A stretch of 46,563 bases of DNA from Palsa-870 sp039935415 (GCA_039935415.1 JBDTKH010000045.1:1-46563); one strand, 5' to 3'. Positions 22,828 to 31,092 are shown, counted from the stretch's first letter. Notes: generated from the sequence alone by a model not told the origin. Made by a program: numbers and translations.

Positions 22828-23024
22828 GCGAGCAGCTGAGCTACGAGCAGGCGCTCGAGAAGCTGGACGAAAAGCTCAAGCTGCTCGAAGACGGCGACCT
22901 CTCGCTGGAGGACGCGCTCAAAGCGGTGGACGAAGCGCGTGTCTACCTAAGGATCTGCACCGAGCGGCTCGAGGTTGCACGTAAGAAGATCGAGATCCGC
23001 GCCGAGCCCGAAACCAGCGAGTAA
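22824..23024 (+). CDS. xseB: Exodeoxyribonuclease VII small subunit
   Basis: A 66-residue helical protein that assembles with XseA. LSYEQALEKLDEKLKLLEDG followed by LSLEDALKAVDEA is the conserved XseB pattern. The GTG start lies in the GTGA overlap with xseA. Its TAA stop abuts the stop codon of the convergent transporter-like gene with no intervening base. Confidence 0.94.
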   Translation: MSEQLSYEQALEKLDEKLKLLEDGDLSLEDALKAVDEARVYLRICTERLEVARKKIEIRAEPETSE

Positions 23025-26000
23025 CTATTCGCCAGCTGTTTGCGCCGCCTCCTGGGGCGCGGAGGTTGCCGACTCCAGCTTCTCGTCCATCACCCGCAGG
23101 CGCTGGCTCAGGTTCTTCACGAACTCCAGGAGCACCTCGGGGTGCTCGTGGACGATGGCCTGCATGCGGTCGCGCCTCAGCACGCGGACCGTCGTGTTCT
23201 CCGACGCCTGGGCGGCGGCCGACCGCGGCTGGTCGTCGAACACCGACATCTCGCCCACGACCTTGCTCGGCCCGTGCCTCGCCAGCGTGACCTCGTGGCC
23301 ATCGTGATCGAGATGAACTCGGATCTCGCCTTCCAGCACTACGTACAGCTCGGCGCCGACGTCGCCTTTCCTGAAGATCGACTCGCCCTTGACGTAGTGG
23401 CGTGTGACCATCAGGCGGTCGATGCTCGACAGCTGCTCGAGCGTGAGCGTGCTGAAGAGCGGCACGCGCTTGAGGGCGATCAGCTCCTTCATCTGCCCGC
23501 CAAGGCCGTGGAAAGCCGCGTCGGCGGTCTCCTTGACCCATTTGTCGTGATGGTTCGCAAGTGCTTCGAGCTCGGCATGACTCAATGGGCGAGCCGAACC
23601 CGAGTCCAGGGACTCGGGATCGAGCAGCTGCGCCAGCGGCCCGGCGAGCCAGCCCGGGCCGAAGTTTATCAACGTTTCCAGCGCCTCCACCCTCGCTCGC
23701 GCCTCTTCTGAAAGTAGGCCGCGCTCGACGGTGGCAAAGCCCCGCTTTCCATGCAGCGCCCTCATCGCGGCCAGCCCCGAATCGATCGCCTTGCGCAAGT
23801 AGTCGTCCAGGCCGATGCGCAGAAGCACGAGACCGGTGACCTCGTCTCCGCCCTGGCGGCGCACGGTGGCCGCGACCCGTGCCGAAAGGCGAGCCAGGTG
23901 CAGGGCGTCGGCGAACTCCGACGTGAGGTGGACGCGCGCCCGTTGGAAGAGGTCGGGCCGGCCGCTGCGGATGAGCGCCTCCACCGTCGCGGCCGCCGTT
24001 TGGTCCTGGGCCACGAGAAGCGGCAGGGCGAGGAGAAGGGCGTCAGGCGATTGAGCCGCCATCGCCTCGGCCGCCACGCGGCGGACGTCCCTGTCGCCAC
24101 TGGCCAGGCCGTCGGCTAGCGCCTCTGCGAAGGCCTGATGAGCGGCGGCGGGCGGGGTCCACCGCACTGCCTGGCGAAGCGCCTCGCGGCGGACCTCGAT
24201 GTCGTCGTCGCGCAGGCAGGCGATCAACGCCTCGGACACGCCATCGACTTCGCCCTTCAGCTTCGCGAAGCTGCGGATCGCCTCCAGGCGGACTCGCGGC
24301 TCGCGGTCTCTCATCGCCTTGATGACCATCTCGTGGTCGCTAACGAAGGCGGCGGCCCATACCGCCGCCGAACGCTGCTCCGTCGTGCTTGACTGCCAGA
24401 GCGCGGCCATGAGGCCGAGGGACGGCTCCCAGCGCTCCTTTCGTGTCGCACCCGCGATCGCCACTGCGGCCCGCACCCAGCCGTCGGGGTCGTTCATTGC
24501 CAACTCGAGCTGGTCGATCGCGATGCTGTCCGGGGGCGCAAGCTGGAAGGCCAGCCTGCGGACGGCAGGGTCCTCGCTCGCGATCAGCTCCGGCAGCATG
24601 GCCTTGAACGCCTCTGGCGACGCCTTGCCGAGTGCGGCGGTCGCGAACTCCCGTGTCTTGTCCTCGCCGGACCGGATGTAACCCTGCAGCTCGGCCACCT
24701 GCTCCGGGTTTGGCCGCCCGAGGGCTTGCTGGAAGTCGGCCAGGCTCAAAGCGTGCGAACGCAGGCGGTCATAGATGGCGGTCACGTAGAGACTGCGGAC
24801 CCGCAGCGCGGCGGTGATGAACAGGACCGCGACGACGATCCCCAGCACGGCCAGCACCTCGACGCTAGCCACGATCAGGCGCTGGGCGAGCAGCAGGACC
24901 AGGCCGCTCAGGACCGCTCCCCCCGGCAGGACCCCGTTCTCGAGCAGCAGCTTCAGCTTCGGACCGACGTGCGCCGGCAGCGCGCTGCCGAGCACGTTCT
25001 CGACCGGATCGTCCAAACCGGTCTGCAGTCCGTTGCGCACGATGAAGAGGAAAAGCGCCGTGGGCAGCATGGGGGCCACAGTGACGGCCGTGAAACCGAT
25101 CAGCGTGAAGATCGGCAGCGCGAGGATCGCGTTCTTGACGCCCAGCTTGCTGAGTACCCACGGCGCGACGAACAGGCTCACAACCAGCTGCACCACATAG
25201 CTGACGAGCCAGGCATTCCCGATCAGGATCGTCAGCGACTGCAGGTTGTTGTGCGTCGCGTCAACGAACAGCACGGCGACCAGGTAATCGCCGATCCGGC
25301 TGGCGATCTGAAGGGCGAGAGCGAGCAGGACGAGCGCGAGGACAAGGCGGCTGCCGGTGACGTAGTGGACGGCGGCCCTGAGCACGGCCATGACGCCGTG
25401 TTGCTTGATCGCCGCCTCCTGGTCGGCGAGCAGCTCGTCCGCGTCATCCACGAATGCGGGCCGGAACAGCGTGCGTTCGAGGCCACGCGAGATGATCAGC
25501 GAGGCGAGCGAGCCGAATGCCCAGATGAAGATCAGCGGCTCGGTCGCGTATACGGCGACGACCGTCGTGGTGACGCCGGCGAGGATGTAGCCGACGCTGG
25601 ACCCGGCGGCGATCACCGGGAAGATGCGCTTTCCCTCCAGCACGTTGAAGTGCTGCGTGACGAAGCTCCAGAACTGAAGCATCACGAGCTCGAAGGCCAC
25701 CGAGTAGACGACGTAGGCGCTGAAGGCGACCGTCGCGTCCTCGCGTTCCACGTAGGCGATGTACACGCCGACGGCCGCGGCCACGTTCGCGCCCAGCGTG
25801 ATGCGGAAGGCGCGGCCAACGCCAAACCTGCGCGTGAGCGCACCTTGCAGGGCGACCATCGGCCAGACCGCAAGGGCGAGAACGATGAAGAACAGCGGGT
25901 AGGCGTGCGCGCCGGCCTTGTTGAGGAAGATCGACTGGGCCGCGCTGAATGCGGTGTACATGGCCCAGCCGAGGATGATCGCGAACCCGGCCACCTGCAG

Positions 26001-26087
26001 CGTCCGGTTGAGCTCGGTGCGGCGGACGTGCAGGAACTTCGCAAGCAGGGGCGACGCCGCGGAAGGCCTGGCTGCTCCCAGCTGCAT
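23025..26087 (-). CDS. ATP/ADP translocase-like membrane protein fused to HEAT repeats and a cNMP-binding domain
   Basis: A 1020-residue, three-part protein. Residues about 30-440 hold roughly twelve membrane segments in the pattern of MFS/NTT (TLC ATP/ADP translocase) proteins, including FVTQHFNVLEGKRIFPVIAA near 142-161 and DDPVENVLGSALP near 359. Residues about 450-860 are HEAT-like helical repeats (SEDPAVRRLAFQLA, DREPRVRLEAIRSFAKLKG, DDDIEVRREALRQA). Residues about 875-1000 are a CRP-type cyclic-nucleotide domain with an intact phosphate cassette, G945-E946 to R955. NTTs are best known from intracellular parasites for ATP import; in a free-living organism this form suggests a regulated carrier or sensor. 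It is translationally coupled to htpX (TGATG). Substrate unknown. Confidence 0.85.
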   Translation of the reverse strand: MQLGAARPSAASPLLAKFLHVRRTELNRTLQVAGFAIILGWAMYTAFSAAQSIFLNKAGAHAYPLFFIVLALAVWPMVALQGALTRRFGVGRAFRITLGANVAAAVGVYIAYVEREDATVAFSAYVVYSVAFELVMLQFWSFVTQHFNVLEGKRIFPVIAAGSSVGYILAGVTTTVVAVYATEPLIFIWAFGSLASLIISRGLERTLFRPAFVDDADELLADQEAAIKQHGVMAVLRAAVHYVTGSRLVLALVLLALALQIASRIGDYLVAVLFVDATHNNLQSLTILIGNAWLVSYVVQLVVSLFVAPWVLSKLGVKNAILALPIFTLIGFTAVTVAPMLPTALFLFIVRNGLQTGLDDPVENVLGSALPAHVGPKLKLLLENGVLPGGAVLSGLVLLLAQRLIVASVEVLAVLGIVVAVLFITAALRVRSLYVTAIYDRLRSHALSLADFQQALGRPNPEQVAELQGYIRSGEDKTREFATAALGKASPEAFKAMLPELIASEDPAVRRLAFQLAPPDSIAIDQLELAMNDPDGWVRAAVAIAGATRKERWEPSLGLMAALWQSSTTEQRSAAVWAAAFVSDHEMVIKAMRDREPRVRLEAIRSFAKLKGEVDGVSEALIACLRDDDIEVRREALRQAVRWTPPAAAHQAFAEALADGLASGDRDVRRVAAEAMAAQSPDALLLALPLLVAQDQTAAATVEALIRSGRPDLFQRARVHLTSEFADALHLARLSARVAATVRRQGGDEVTGLVLLRIGLDDYLRKAIDSGLAAMRALHGKRGFATVERGLLSEEARARVEALETLINFGPGWLAGPLAQLLDPESLDSGSARPLSHAELEALANHHDKWVKETADAAFHGLGGQMKELIALKRVPLFSTLTLEQLSSIDRLMVTRHYVKGESIFRKGDVGAELYVVLEGEIRVHLDHDGHEVTLARHGPSKVVGEMSVFDDQPRSAAAQASENTTVRVLRRDRMQAIVHEHPEVLLEFVKNLSQRLRVMDEKLESATSAPQEAAQTAGE

Positions 26088-26986
26088 CAGGTTTGCTGGA
26101 CGGCTGCGATCCTCTCCAGCGCTGCGATCCGCTCCTCGATCGGCGGATGGGTGTCGAAAAGATGGTTGAAGAAGGTGCCGTGGTGCTCGGTCGGGTTGTC
26201 GATCATCATCGCCGCGACCGCGTGGTTGAACTTCTGGGGCGGCTTGTCGTTCTGGGCGATCTTCTTCAGCGCGCTGAGGAGGCCGGCCGGATTGCGCGTG
26301 AGCTCCACCCCGCTGACGTCCGCAAGCGATTCCCGCTGGCGCGACAGCGCCAGCTGCATGAGAGGGCCGACGATGAAAGCGACCAGGGTGAAGATGATCC
26401 CGACCGCAATGACGATCAGCATCGCGCGCTCGTCTCGGCTGCGAATGCGCCAGGCGCCGTTCCAGAACACGCTCGCGATCAGCGCGGCGAGCCCGATCAT
26501 CGTGCTGACCACCAGCAGCAATCTCACGTCGAAGTTCTTGACGTGGCTCATCTCGTGCGCGAGCACTCCCTCGAGCTCCTCGCGGTTCATCATCTGGAGC
26601 AGGCCGGTCGTGACGGTCACCGCGGCGTGGTTAGGATCGCGCCCGGTCGCGAAGGCGTTGGGGCTGGGGTCGTCGATGATGTAGACCTTCGGCACCGGCA
26701 GGCCGTCGCCGATCGCCAGCGTCTGCACGATGTTGTAAAGCTGCTGGAACTGCTTCGGATCGGCTTCCTGCGCGCCCACCGCCGAGAGCACGGTCTGCGA
26801 CCCGAGGTAGTAGGAGAAGAGCGCGGCGCCCACGCCGAGCAGGCCCAGGACGATCGCGCCGGCGATCGCGCCACCCGACCCGTATGCGATCTCACCGATC
26901 AGGAAGCCCGCCAGAAGCCAGACGGCGAGGAAGCACACGATCACGATGATGCTGTTGCGCTTATTCCGCGCGATCTGGTGATACAT
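26087..26986 (-). CDS. htpX: Membrane-embedded zinc metalloprotease HtpX
   Basis: A 299-residue integral-membrane protease of family M48 that degrades damaged membrane proteins. There are two N-terminal membrane helices (about 12-32 and 40-62), the zinc motif HEMSH at 144-148, two further helices near 155-210, and a downstream glutamate region. Its stop overlaps the start of the NTT/HEAT/cNMP gene by 1 nt, so the two form an operon. The start codon lies 6 nt from the edge of a MITE-like element; the best ribosome-binding-site candidate (AGGA) is inside that element's terminal repeat. Confidence 0.95.
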   Translation of the reverse strand: MYHQIARNKRNSIIVIVCFLAVWLLAGFLIGEIAYGSGGAIAGAIVLGLLGVGAALFSYYLGSQTVLSAVGAQEADPKQFQQLYNIVQTLAIGDGLPVPKVYIIDDPSPNAFATGRDPNHAAVTVTTGLLQMMNREELEGVLAHEMSHVKNFDVRLLLVVSTMIGLAALIASVFWNGAWRIRSRDERAMLIVIAVGIIFTLVAFIVGPLMQLALSRQRESLADVSGVELTRNPAGLLSALKKIAQNDKPPQKFNHAVAAMMIDNPTEHHGTFFNHLFDTHPPIEERIAALERIAAVQQT

Positions 26987-26992
26987 GGAGCT

Positions 26993-27231
26993 AGTGTCCT
27001 GCTTCGGAGGTTCGGCCGAAAGTCGCCGGATCGGCGCCCGAGCTCAAGGGCACACTCCCGCGACTGCGTCGCGGGGACCCCAGAGGTTTGAGCATGTCGG
27101 TAGACCTGTAAGCGAGGAGCGGAGCCTGCAACGCCGAGATCGGGCGCCAAGCCGGATGAACCCGCAGGGTGGCACGGGCACCGCGCAGCGCTGCCCCTGC
27201 CATTTCGGTCGAACTTTCGAAGCTGGACACT
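26993..27231. mobile_element. MITE-like element, copy 2
   Basis: About 239 bp, homologous end to end with 1667-1904. The left end AGTGTCCTGCTTCGGAGGTT and the inverse complement of the right end AGTGTCCAGCTTCGAAAGTT form the terminal inverted repeats; T/A outside extends them by one base (TAGTGTCC). Its middle differs most from copy 1 (about 27080-27110). The right terminus forms the TAG stop of the upstream glycosyltransferase, and the left terminus serves as the htpX leader. No transposase is encoded. Confidence 0.75.
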
Positions 27232-28123
27232 ACCCCGGTTGGCGCCTCGGTCTCTTCACGGTGTCCCTGACGCGTTCGGCCACGTAGCGGCCCCAGATCT
27301 GAGCCCATACCAACCCGTTCCCGAAGGCCGACACGTCTTCGGCGTGATGCTTGAAGTGGTAGGCCCACATCGAGCGATGGCGCTCATAGGACATCTTCCG
27401 CTCCAGCGCCGGCGCCGCGGGCCTGACGTGGTGCAGGGCGCTCGACGAGGGAAGGTAGAAGACCTTCCACCCTCCGAGCCTCAGGCGATAGCAGAGGTCG
27501 ATGTCCTCACCGAACATGAAGTACCGGGGATCGAAAAAGCCCACGCGGTCCAGCGCGGTCATTCGCAGCATCAGGCACGCGCCGGTGCCAGCGTCCATCT
27601 CGTGCACCTCGGACTCCGGCATGTAGCCCATGTTGTGGCGGCCGAATCGAGGGCTCTTCGGAAAGAGCCTGCTCAAGCCGACGGAGCGGTAGAACATCGT
27701 GCTGGGGATCGGGAACGCGCGGCGGGCGTCCGGGTCGCGGTGCCCGTCAGGCAACACCACTCGCGGTCCGACGGCGCCGGCGTCAGGACGCGTGAGCAGA
27801 AAATCAGCCAGGCGGCCGACACACTGCGGATCCACGGTCACGTCCGGATTCAACAGCAGCACGAAGCGGCCCTGGCATCGCTCCAGCCCGATGTTTGCGG
27901 CGCGTCCGTAGCCCAGGTTCTTGGGCTGCACGAGGACTGTGGCCTGTGGGAACTCGTCGGTGACGGCGGCGGCCGAACCATCTGACGAGTCGTTGTCGAC
28001 GACAACCGCTTCCACGGGAACGTCGGCGCTCGCGAAAAACGCCTGCAGGCAGTGGAGCAGCAGGTCTTTGGAGTTATTGCTGACGATCAGGGCGGAGACG
28101 ATCGGCTTCGATTGATCTGGCAT
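27230..28123 (-). CDS. Family 2 glycosyltransferase
   Basis: A GT-A fold transferase, about 297 residues. The nucleotide-sugar region is VVVDNDSSDGS (near 38-48), followed by NLGYGRAANIG, the metal-binding NPDVTVD in place of DxD, and the acceptor/base segment FMFGEDIDLCYRLRLGGW near 200. The pattern fits rhamnosyl-type GT2 enzymes of surface polysaccharide synthesis. No membrane helices are seen. The start is an ATG; an in-frame TTG two codons earlier is possible. A GATAAT box lies 9 nt upstream. It is divergent from a flippase gene, which supports an envelope glycan role. Its stop codon is supplied by the MITE edge. Confidence 0.92.
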   Translation of the reverse strand: MPDQSKPIVSALIVSNNSKDLLLHCLQAFFASADVPVEAVVVDNDSSDGSAAAVTDEFPQATVLVQPKNLGYGRAANIGLERCQGRFVLLLNPDVTVDPQCVGRLADFLLTRPDAGAVGPRVVLPDGHRDPDARRAFPIPSTMFYRSVGLSRLFPKSPRFGRHNMGYMPESEVHEMDAGTGACLMLRMTALDRVGFFDPRYFMFGEDIDLCYRLRLGGWKVFYLPSSSALHHVRPAAPALERKMSYERHRSMWAYHFKHHAEDVSAFGNGLVWAQIWGRYVAERVRDTVKRPRRQPG

Positions 28124-28132
28124 CTCCAACGA

Positions 28133-28138
28133 ATTATC
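28133..28138 (-). promoter_or_regulatory. -10 box for the glycosyltransferase
   Basis: GATAAT on the minus strand, 9 nt before the ATG. The preceding bases offer only a weak ribosome-binding site, so near-leaderless initiation is likely. Confidence 0.4.
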
Positions 28139-28149
28139 CCTGCCGGGAC

Positions 28150-29493
28150 ATGACAGACGCGTCGGCTAGACTGTCCGGAACTGTGCAGACCGGCGCGCGA
28201 CTGGGTCTCGGCCAGCGCTTGGCCCAGGTCCGGCGGAACCGGTTGATCCGGCAAAACCTGGTCCTGTTCGCCGGCGGGCTGGTGGCCGGCATCGGCGGGT
28301 TCGTCTACCACGCGATCGCAGGCCGCGTGCTCGGACCCGCGGTTTACGGCCAGGTCGCGTTCCTCATCGCGGTCTACGCGGTGGGCACGGCGCCCGCGCT
28401 GATCCTGATCGTCGTGCTGGCTCGCTACACCGCCACCCTGGCGGCGCGCGGCGACACCGGCCTCCGCTCGCTGTTGGGACGCACGGTCCGGCTGGTGGCG
28501 ATCCCGTGCTTGCTCGCCGTGCTGGTCACGTCGCTGTTCGCCCGGCCGGTGGCGGCTTTCGAGCACATCGGCTCGACGATCCCAATCCTCATCCTCGGCT
28601 TTTCGATTGCGTTGATCTGGCAGGTGGCGATCCCGCGCGGCATCCTGCAGGGCCTGCAGAGATTCCCCGCGCTCTCGCTCAACCTTTCCCTCGAGCTGAT
28701 CATCCGCACGATCGCGGTGTTCCTCCTGCTCAAGGCCGGCTACGCCGTGTCAGGTGCGATGGCGGCGGTGTTCATCGGTCTCGCCGTCTGCTTCGTGCTC
28801 GGGCTGTTCTCGCTGCGCGACCACTTTCGGCGAACCGGCGCGCGCGTCCGGCTGCGCGTGATGGCTGGCTTTTCGCTCACCGCGGCCGCCGGCATCATCG
28901 GCATCCAGATCCTCTACAACCAGGACGTGATCCTGGCCGAGCACTACCTCAGCAGCCACGATGGCGGCATCTACGGCGGGCTGAACAAGATCGGCACGAT
29001 CCTGTTCTTCCTGACGCTGAGCGTGAGCCAGGTGCTGTTCCCTAGGGTGGTGGAGGCGGTCGCCAAGGAGGAGCACCCGGGACGCATCCTGCTCACGTCG
29101 GCCGGCATCCTCAGCGCGCTCGGCGCGGGGGCGCTGCTCGTGTTCGCGGCGGTGCCGGGGCTCGTGGTCGGCATCCTCTTCGGGCCGGGATTTCGCGATG
29201 CGACCCCCTACGTCTTTGCGGTCGGGGTCATCGGCCTGGCCCTGTCGCTCAACAACCTGCTGGTGCAGTTCTTCATGGCGGTCCACGATCGGGTGTTCGT
29301 GCCGATCCTCGCGCTTGGGGTCCTGGCGGAAGGGGTGCTCATCTTCCTATTCCATGCAAGGGTCGGACAGGTCGTGCTTGACGTACTTGTCTCTTTGCTC
29401 GGCCTGCTGCTGCTGCTCGCGATCCGGTGCTACGTCCTGCTGCCGACCTTGAACGCCGACAGCGTGGCCGAACCGGAGATCGCGGCGGGCTAA
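28150..29493 (+). CDS. Polysaccharide flippase (MOP superfamily, Wzx-like)
   Basis: A 447-residue membrane protein with about 12-14 hydrophobic helices from residue 35 onward. The RNRLIRQNLVLFAGG start, GRVLGPAVYGQVAF and a second-half LPRVVEAVAKEE-like segment (FPRVVEAVAKEE) are typical of oligosaccharide flippases that turn lipid-linked sugar units across the membrane. It is divergent from the GT2 gene with only 26 bp between start codons, so both are probably expressed together for cell-surface glycan export. No ligase or polymerase is nearby. The ATG is chosen; a GTG 12 codons downstream is possible. Confidence 0.87.
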   Translation: MTDASARLSGTVQTGARLGLGQRLAQVRRNRLIRQNLVLFAGGLVAGIGGFVYHAIAGRVLGPAVYGQVAFLIAVYAVGTAPALILIVVLARYTATLAARGDTGLRSLLGRTVRLVAIPCLLAVLVTSLFARPVAAFEHIGSTIPILILGFSIALIWQVAIPRGILQGLQRFPALSLNLSLELIIRTIAVFLLLKAGYAVSGAMAAVFIGLAVCFVLGLFSLRDHFRRTGARVRLRVMAGFSLTAAAGIIGIQILYNQDVILAEHYLSSHDGGIYGGLNKIGTILFFLTLSVSQVLFPRVVEAVAKEEHPGRILLTSAGILSALGAGALLVFAAVPGLVVGILFGPGFRDATPYVFAVGVIGLALSLNNLLVQFFMAVHDRVFVPILALGVLAEGVLIFLFHARVGQVVLDVLVSLLGLLLLLAIRCYVLLPTLNADSVAEPEIAAG

Positions 29494-29497
29494 AAGT

Positions 29498-29531
29498 TAA
29501 GTCCCGCCGCCCTTGCGGGCCGCGGGACTTA
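29498..29531. terminator. Strong bidirectional terminator between flippase and 5S rRNA
   Basis: TAAGTCCCGC (29498-29507) pairs perfectly with GCGGGACTTA (29522-29531), and CCGCCC/GGGC pair inside. On the minus strand it is followed by ACTTTT, fitting the end of the 5S rRNA transcript; on the plus strand it ends the flippase transcript. Confidence 0.75.
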
Positions 29532-29537
29532 TAAAAA

Positions 29538-29656
29538 CGCTCGGCAACGACCTACTCTCCCATCGGGTTACCCCGACAGTACCATCGGCGCTGGAGGGCT
29601 TAACTGCCGTGTTCGGAATGGGAACGGGTGTCTCCCCTCCGCCATGGTCACCGAAC
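29538..29656 (-). rRNA. rrf: 5S ribosomal RNA
   Basis: On the minus strand the sequence carries the universal 5S core: ACCATGGCGGAGGGGAGACA, CCCGTTCCCATTCCGAACAC, then CAGTTAAGCCCTCCAGCGCC, GATGGTACTG and GGGAGAGTAGGTCG. The terminal helix is GTTCGG with CCGAGC (29651-29656 with 29539-29544), setting the ends to within a base or two. No 23S or 16S gene is on its upstream side; rpsU and an ABC permease lie there. It is therefore unlinked from an rRNA operon within this window. Confidence 0.95.
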
Positions 29657-29694
29657 AGGAGGAATTATAGCCAAACATCGAACCCCTCTCCCGA

Positions 29695-29762
29695 CCTCTC
29701 CCCGAAGTGGAGAGGAGCACGTTATCTTTGGCGGCCTCTCCCTGAGGGTAGAGCGGTGCTCC
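29695..29762 (-). terminator. Nested hairpins downstream of rpsU
   Basis: CCTCTCC/GGAGAGG (29695-29701 / 29709-29715) and GGAGCAC/GTGCTCC (29714-29720 / 29756-29762) form two stems right after the rpsU stop codon. They resemble the common CTCTCC-type intergenic palindromes and probably end the rpsU transcript. Confidence 0.45.
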
Positions 29763-29935
29763 TAGCGCGTGCGGCGTCGCCTTGCACGGAGGCTTTTGAT
29801 TTTTCGCGCTTCAGCCGGCGGTACGTAGTGCGAGCGCCGTCGCATCTCGCGCACGAGCCCCTGCTCCTGCACTTTGCGGCGGAACTCCCGGAGGGCCTGC
29901 TCGAACTCCTCGGGGTCCTTGACGACTATTCGCAC
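29762..29935 (-). CDS. rpsU: 30S ribosomal protein S21
   Basis: A 57-residue basic protein that begins at GTG and reads VRIVVKDPEEFEQALREFRR, then KVQEQGLVREMRRRSHYVPP and an Arg/Lys-rich tail (ARKIKSLRARRRRTR). This matches S21 along its full length: the VxVKDxExFExALRxFxRK start, the E-[ML]-R-R-R-x-x-Y-x-x-P centre and the basic tail. TATCCT lies 9 nt before the GTG and no ribosome-binding site is seen, so it may be leaderless. S21 is missing from most Actinobacteria, which informs the taxonomic guess. It sits between a 5S rRNA gene and an ABC permease. Confidence 0.93.
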   Translation of the reverse strand: MRIVVKDPEEFEQALREFRRKVQEQGLVREMRRRSHYVPPAEARKIKSLRARRRRTR

Positions 29936-29983
29936 AATCCGACAAGGATACCGATCTCAGGCATGGGATGCTCTGCAAAGCCT

Positions 29984-30865
29984 TTACTCCAGAACGTCGG
30001 GCCGCAGGGCCCGGACGACGGCGATGACGGCCAACGCCAGGGACCACGCGCCAATCACGGCGACCGCGTGGTTCGCGTCGACCGGCAGGAGCGGCGTCGC
30101 GAAGGCGGCCCGTGCGTGGTGGCCGGGCTCGATCAGGCGCTGCACGACGTCCAGGTTCGGCCCCAGCTGGTACTTCGTGATGTCGAGCCATGGATGATCC
30201 TGACGGGTGATCCGCGAGCCAAGCCCGAGCAGGATCACGGCAAAGTTGTCGACCGGAAAAAATGCCAGCGAGGCGGCCATGGCAAACGCGAGCGACCGCC
30301 CGATGCCCGCCGCGGCGGCGGCGATGAGGATGGCGATCCCCATGCTGATCCCCTGGACCAACGCCCAGAAACCCATGTCCTGCCAGAACTCGCTGGGCAG
30401 GTGCTGCACCGGCGAGAGACTGCCCGCCCAGACGTTGACGAGCACGGCGATCATGGCGCCAGTGACAACGAGGTAGCCTGCCAGCAGCAGGACGCCGATG
30501 ACCGCCAGGGTGAGCATCTTGGCGAGCAGCAGCTGAAGCCTGCCCGTACCGCGCGCGTAGATGATCCTGATCGTCCCGGACGAGTACTCCATCGCGAAAA
30601 GCCGCGATCCGATGATCAGCAGGAAGATCCCCGATCCGATCTGGAAGATCGTTCCGAAAACGTCTCTGGCGCCATACGCCCATCCGGTCGGATCGGTCGT
30701 CAGCTGGGTGCGAATGCTGTCCGAGCTCGTGACCGCGAGCACGATCACGGCGAGCAGCACCAACGCGCCGGCCAGCATCAACCAGAAGCTGAGCTGGCGC
30801 GTGACCTTGAGCGCCTCGCCCCGCATGGTGCCGAAGAAGCGCGGTCGAATGGCGGCCGCGCTCAT
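29984..30865 (-). CDS. ABC-2 type transporter permease
   Basis: A 293-residue membrane permease with about six helices (near 28-46, 72-90, 115-140, 165-190, 195-215, 268-286). The segment SRLFAMEYSSGTIRIIYARG after the second helix is the coupling region typical of ABC-2 / BcrB-like exporters, and RPRFFGTMRGEALKVTRQ is the amphipathic N-terminus. It needs an ATPase partner; the gene that should supply it, just upstream, has lost its nucleotide-binding core (30936-31064). The permease may be orphaned or use an ATPase from elsewhere. Confidence 0.85.
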   Translation of the reverse strand: MSAAAIRPRFFGTMRGEALKVTRQLSFWLMLAGALVLLAVIVLAVTSSDSIRTQLTTDPTGWAYGARDVFGTIFQIGSGIFLLIIGSRLFAMEYSSGTIRIIYARGTGRLQLLLAKMLTLAVIGVLLLAGYLVVTGAMIAVLVNVWAGSLSPVQHLPSEFWQDMGFWALVQGISMGIAILIAAAAAGIGRSLAFAMAASLAFFPVDNFAVILLGLGSRITRQDHPWLDITKYQLGPNLDVVQRLIEPGHHARAAFATPLLPVDANHAVAVIGAWSLALAVIAVVRALRPDVLE

Positions 30866-30871
30866 GAGTCA

Positions 30872-30938
30872 GTTTGAGGGGGGACGTCCCCCCTCGGGGC
30901 GCCGGACCCGGCGAAGCCGGCTCCCGGCGCACCCCCTG
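30872..30938. repeat. Palindromic repeat, group 2 copy E
   Basis: Starts with the perfect 20-nt palindrome GAGGGGGGACGTCCCCCCTC (30876-30895), then GCGCCGG/CCGGCGC (30899-30905 / 30924-30930) forms a second hairpin. Related to the inverse complement of 9505-9567. It lies between the ABC ATPase remnant and the permease start. Confidence 0.6.
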
Positions 30939-31064
30939 TCCGGTGAGGCTCCGGAAGATGTCCTCGAGGTCAAGATGATCGACCGCGAGTCGCCGGCCGT
31001 AAGCCTTCGACAGCCCGATAGTGCGGATTGCAGGTCCGGCGGTGGCCACTTCTTGATTGAGCAC
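30936..31064 (-). pseudogene. ABC transporter ATPase remnant, core deleted
   Basis: On the minus strand the frame reads PAIRTIGLSKAYGRRLAVDH, the usual start of a drug-export ABC ATPase, and then passes directly to LEDIFRSLTGQ, the usual last residues of the same protein. The whole nucleotide-binding domain (Walker A, signature, Walker B, about 240 residues) is absent, and the frame runs on into a palindromic repeat. The join lies near 30960-30975 at GACCTCGAGG, a likely microhomology site. Context, directly upstream of the ABC-2 permease, confirms the origin. Confidence 0.75.
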
Positions 31065-31092
31065 CGCCGGACCGCTCTTTATGACAGCCGGG

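Noticed and set aside
24726..26684. 652-codon open frame antisense to the NTT/HEAT and htpX genes
   Set aside because: It spans two real genes and has Asp/Arg/Gln-rich shadow composition with no family signature.
29811..31064. Reading 29811-31064 (minus) as one 417-residue protein
   Set aside because: Only its first ~45 codons resemble protein (ABC ATPase ends). The rest is the wrong frame of the ABC permease plus a palindromic repeat.
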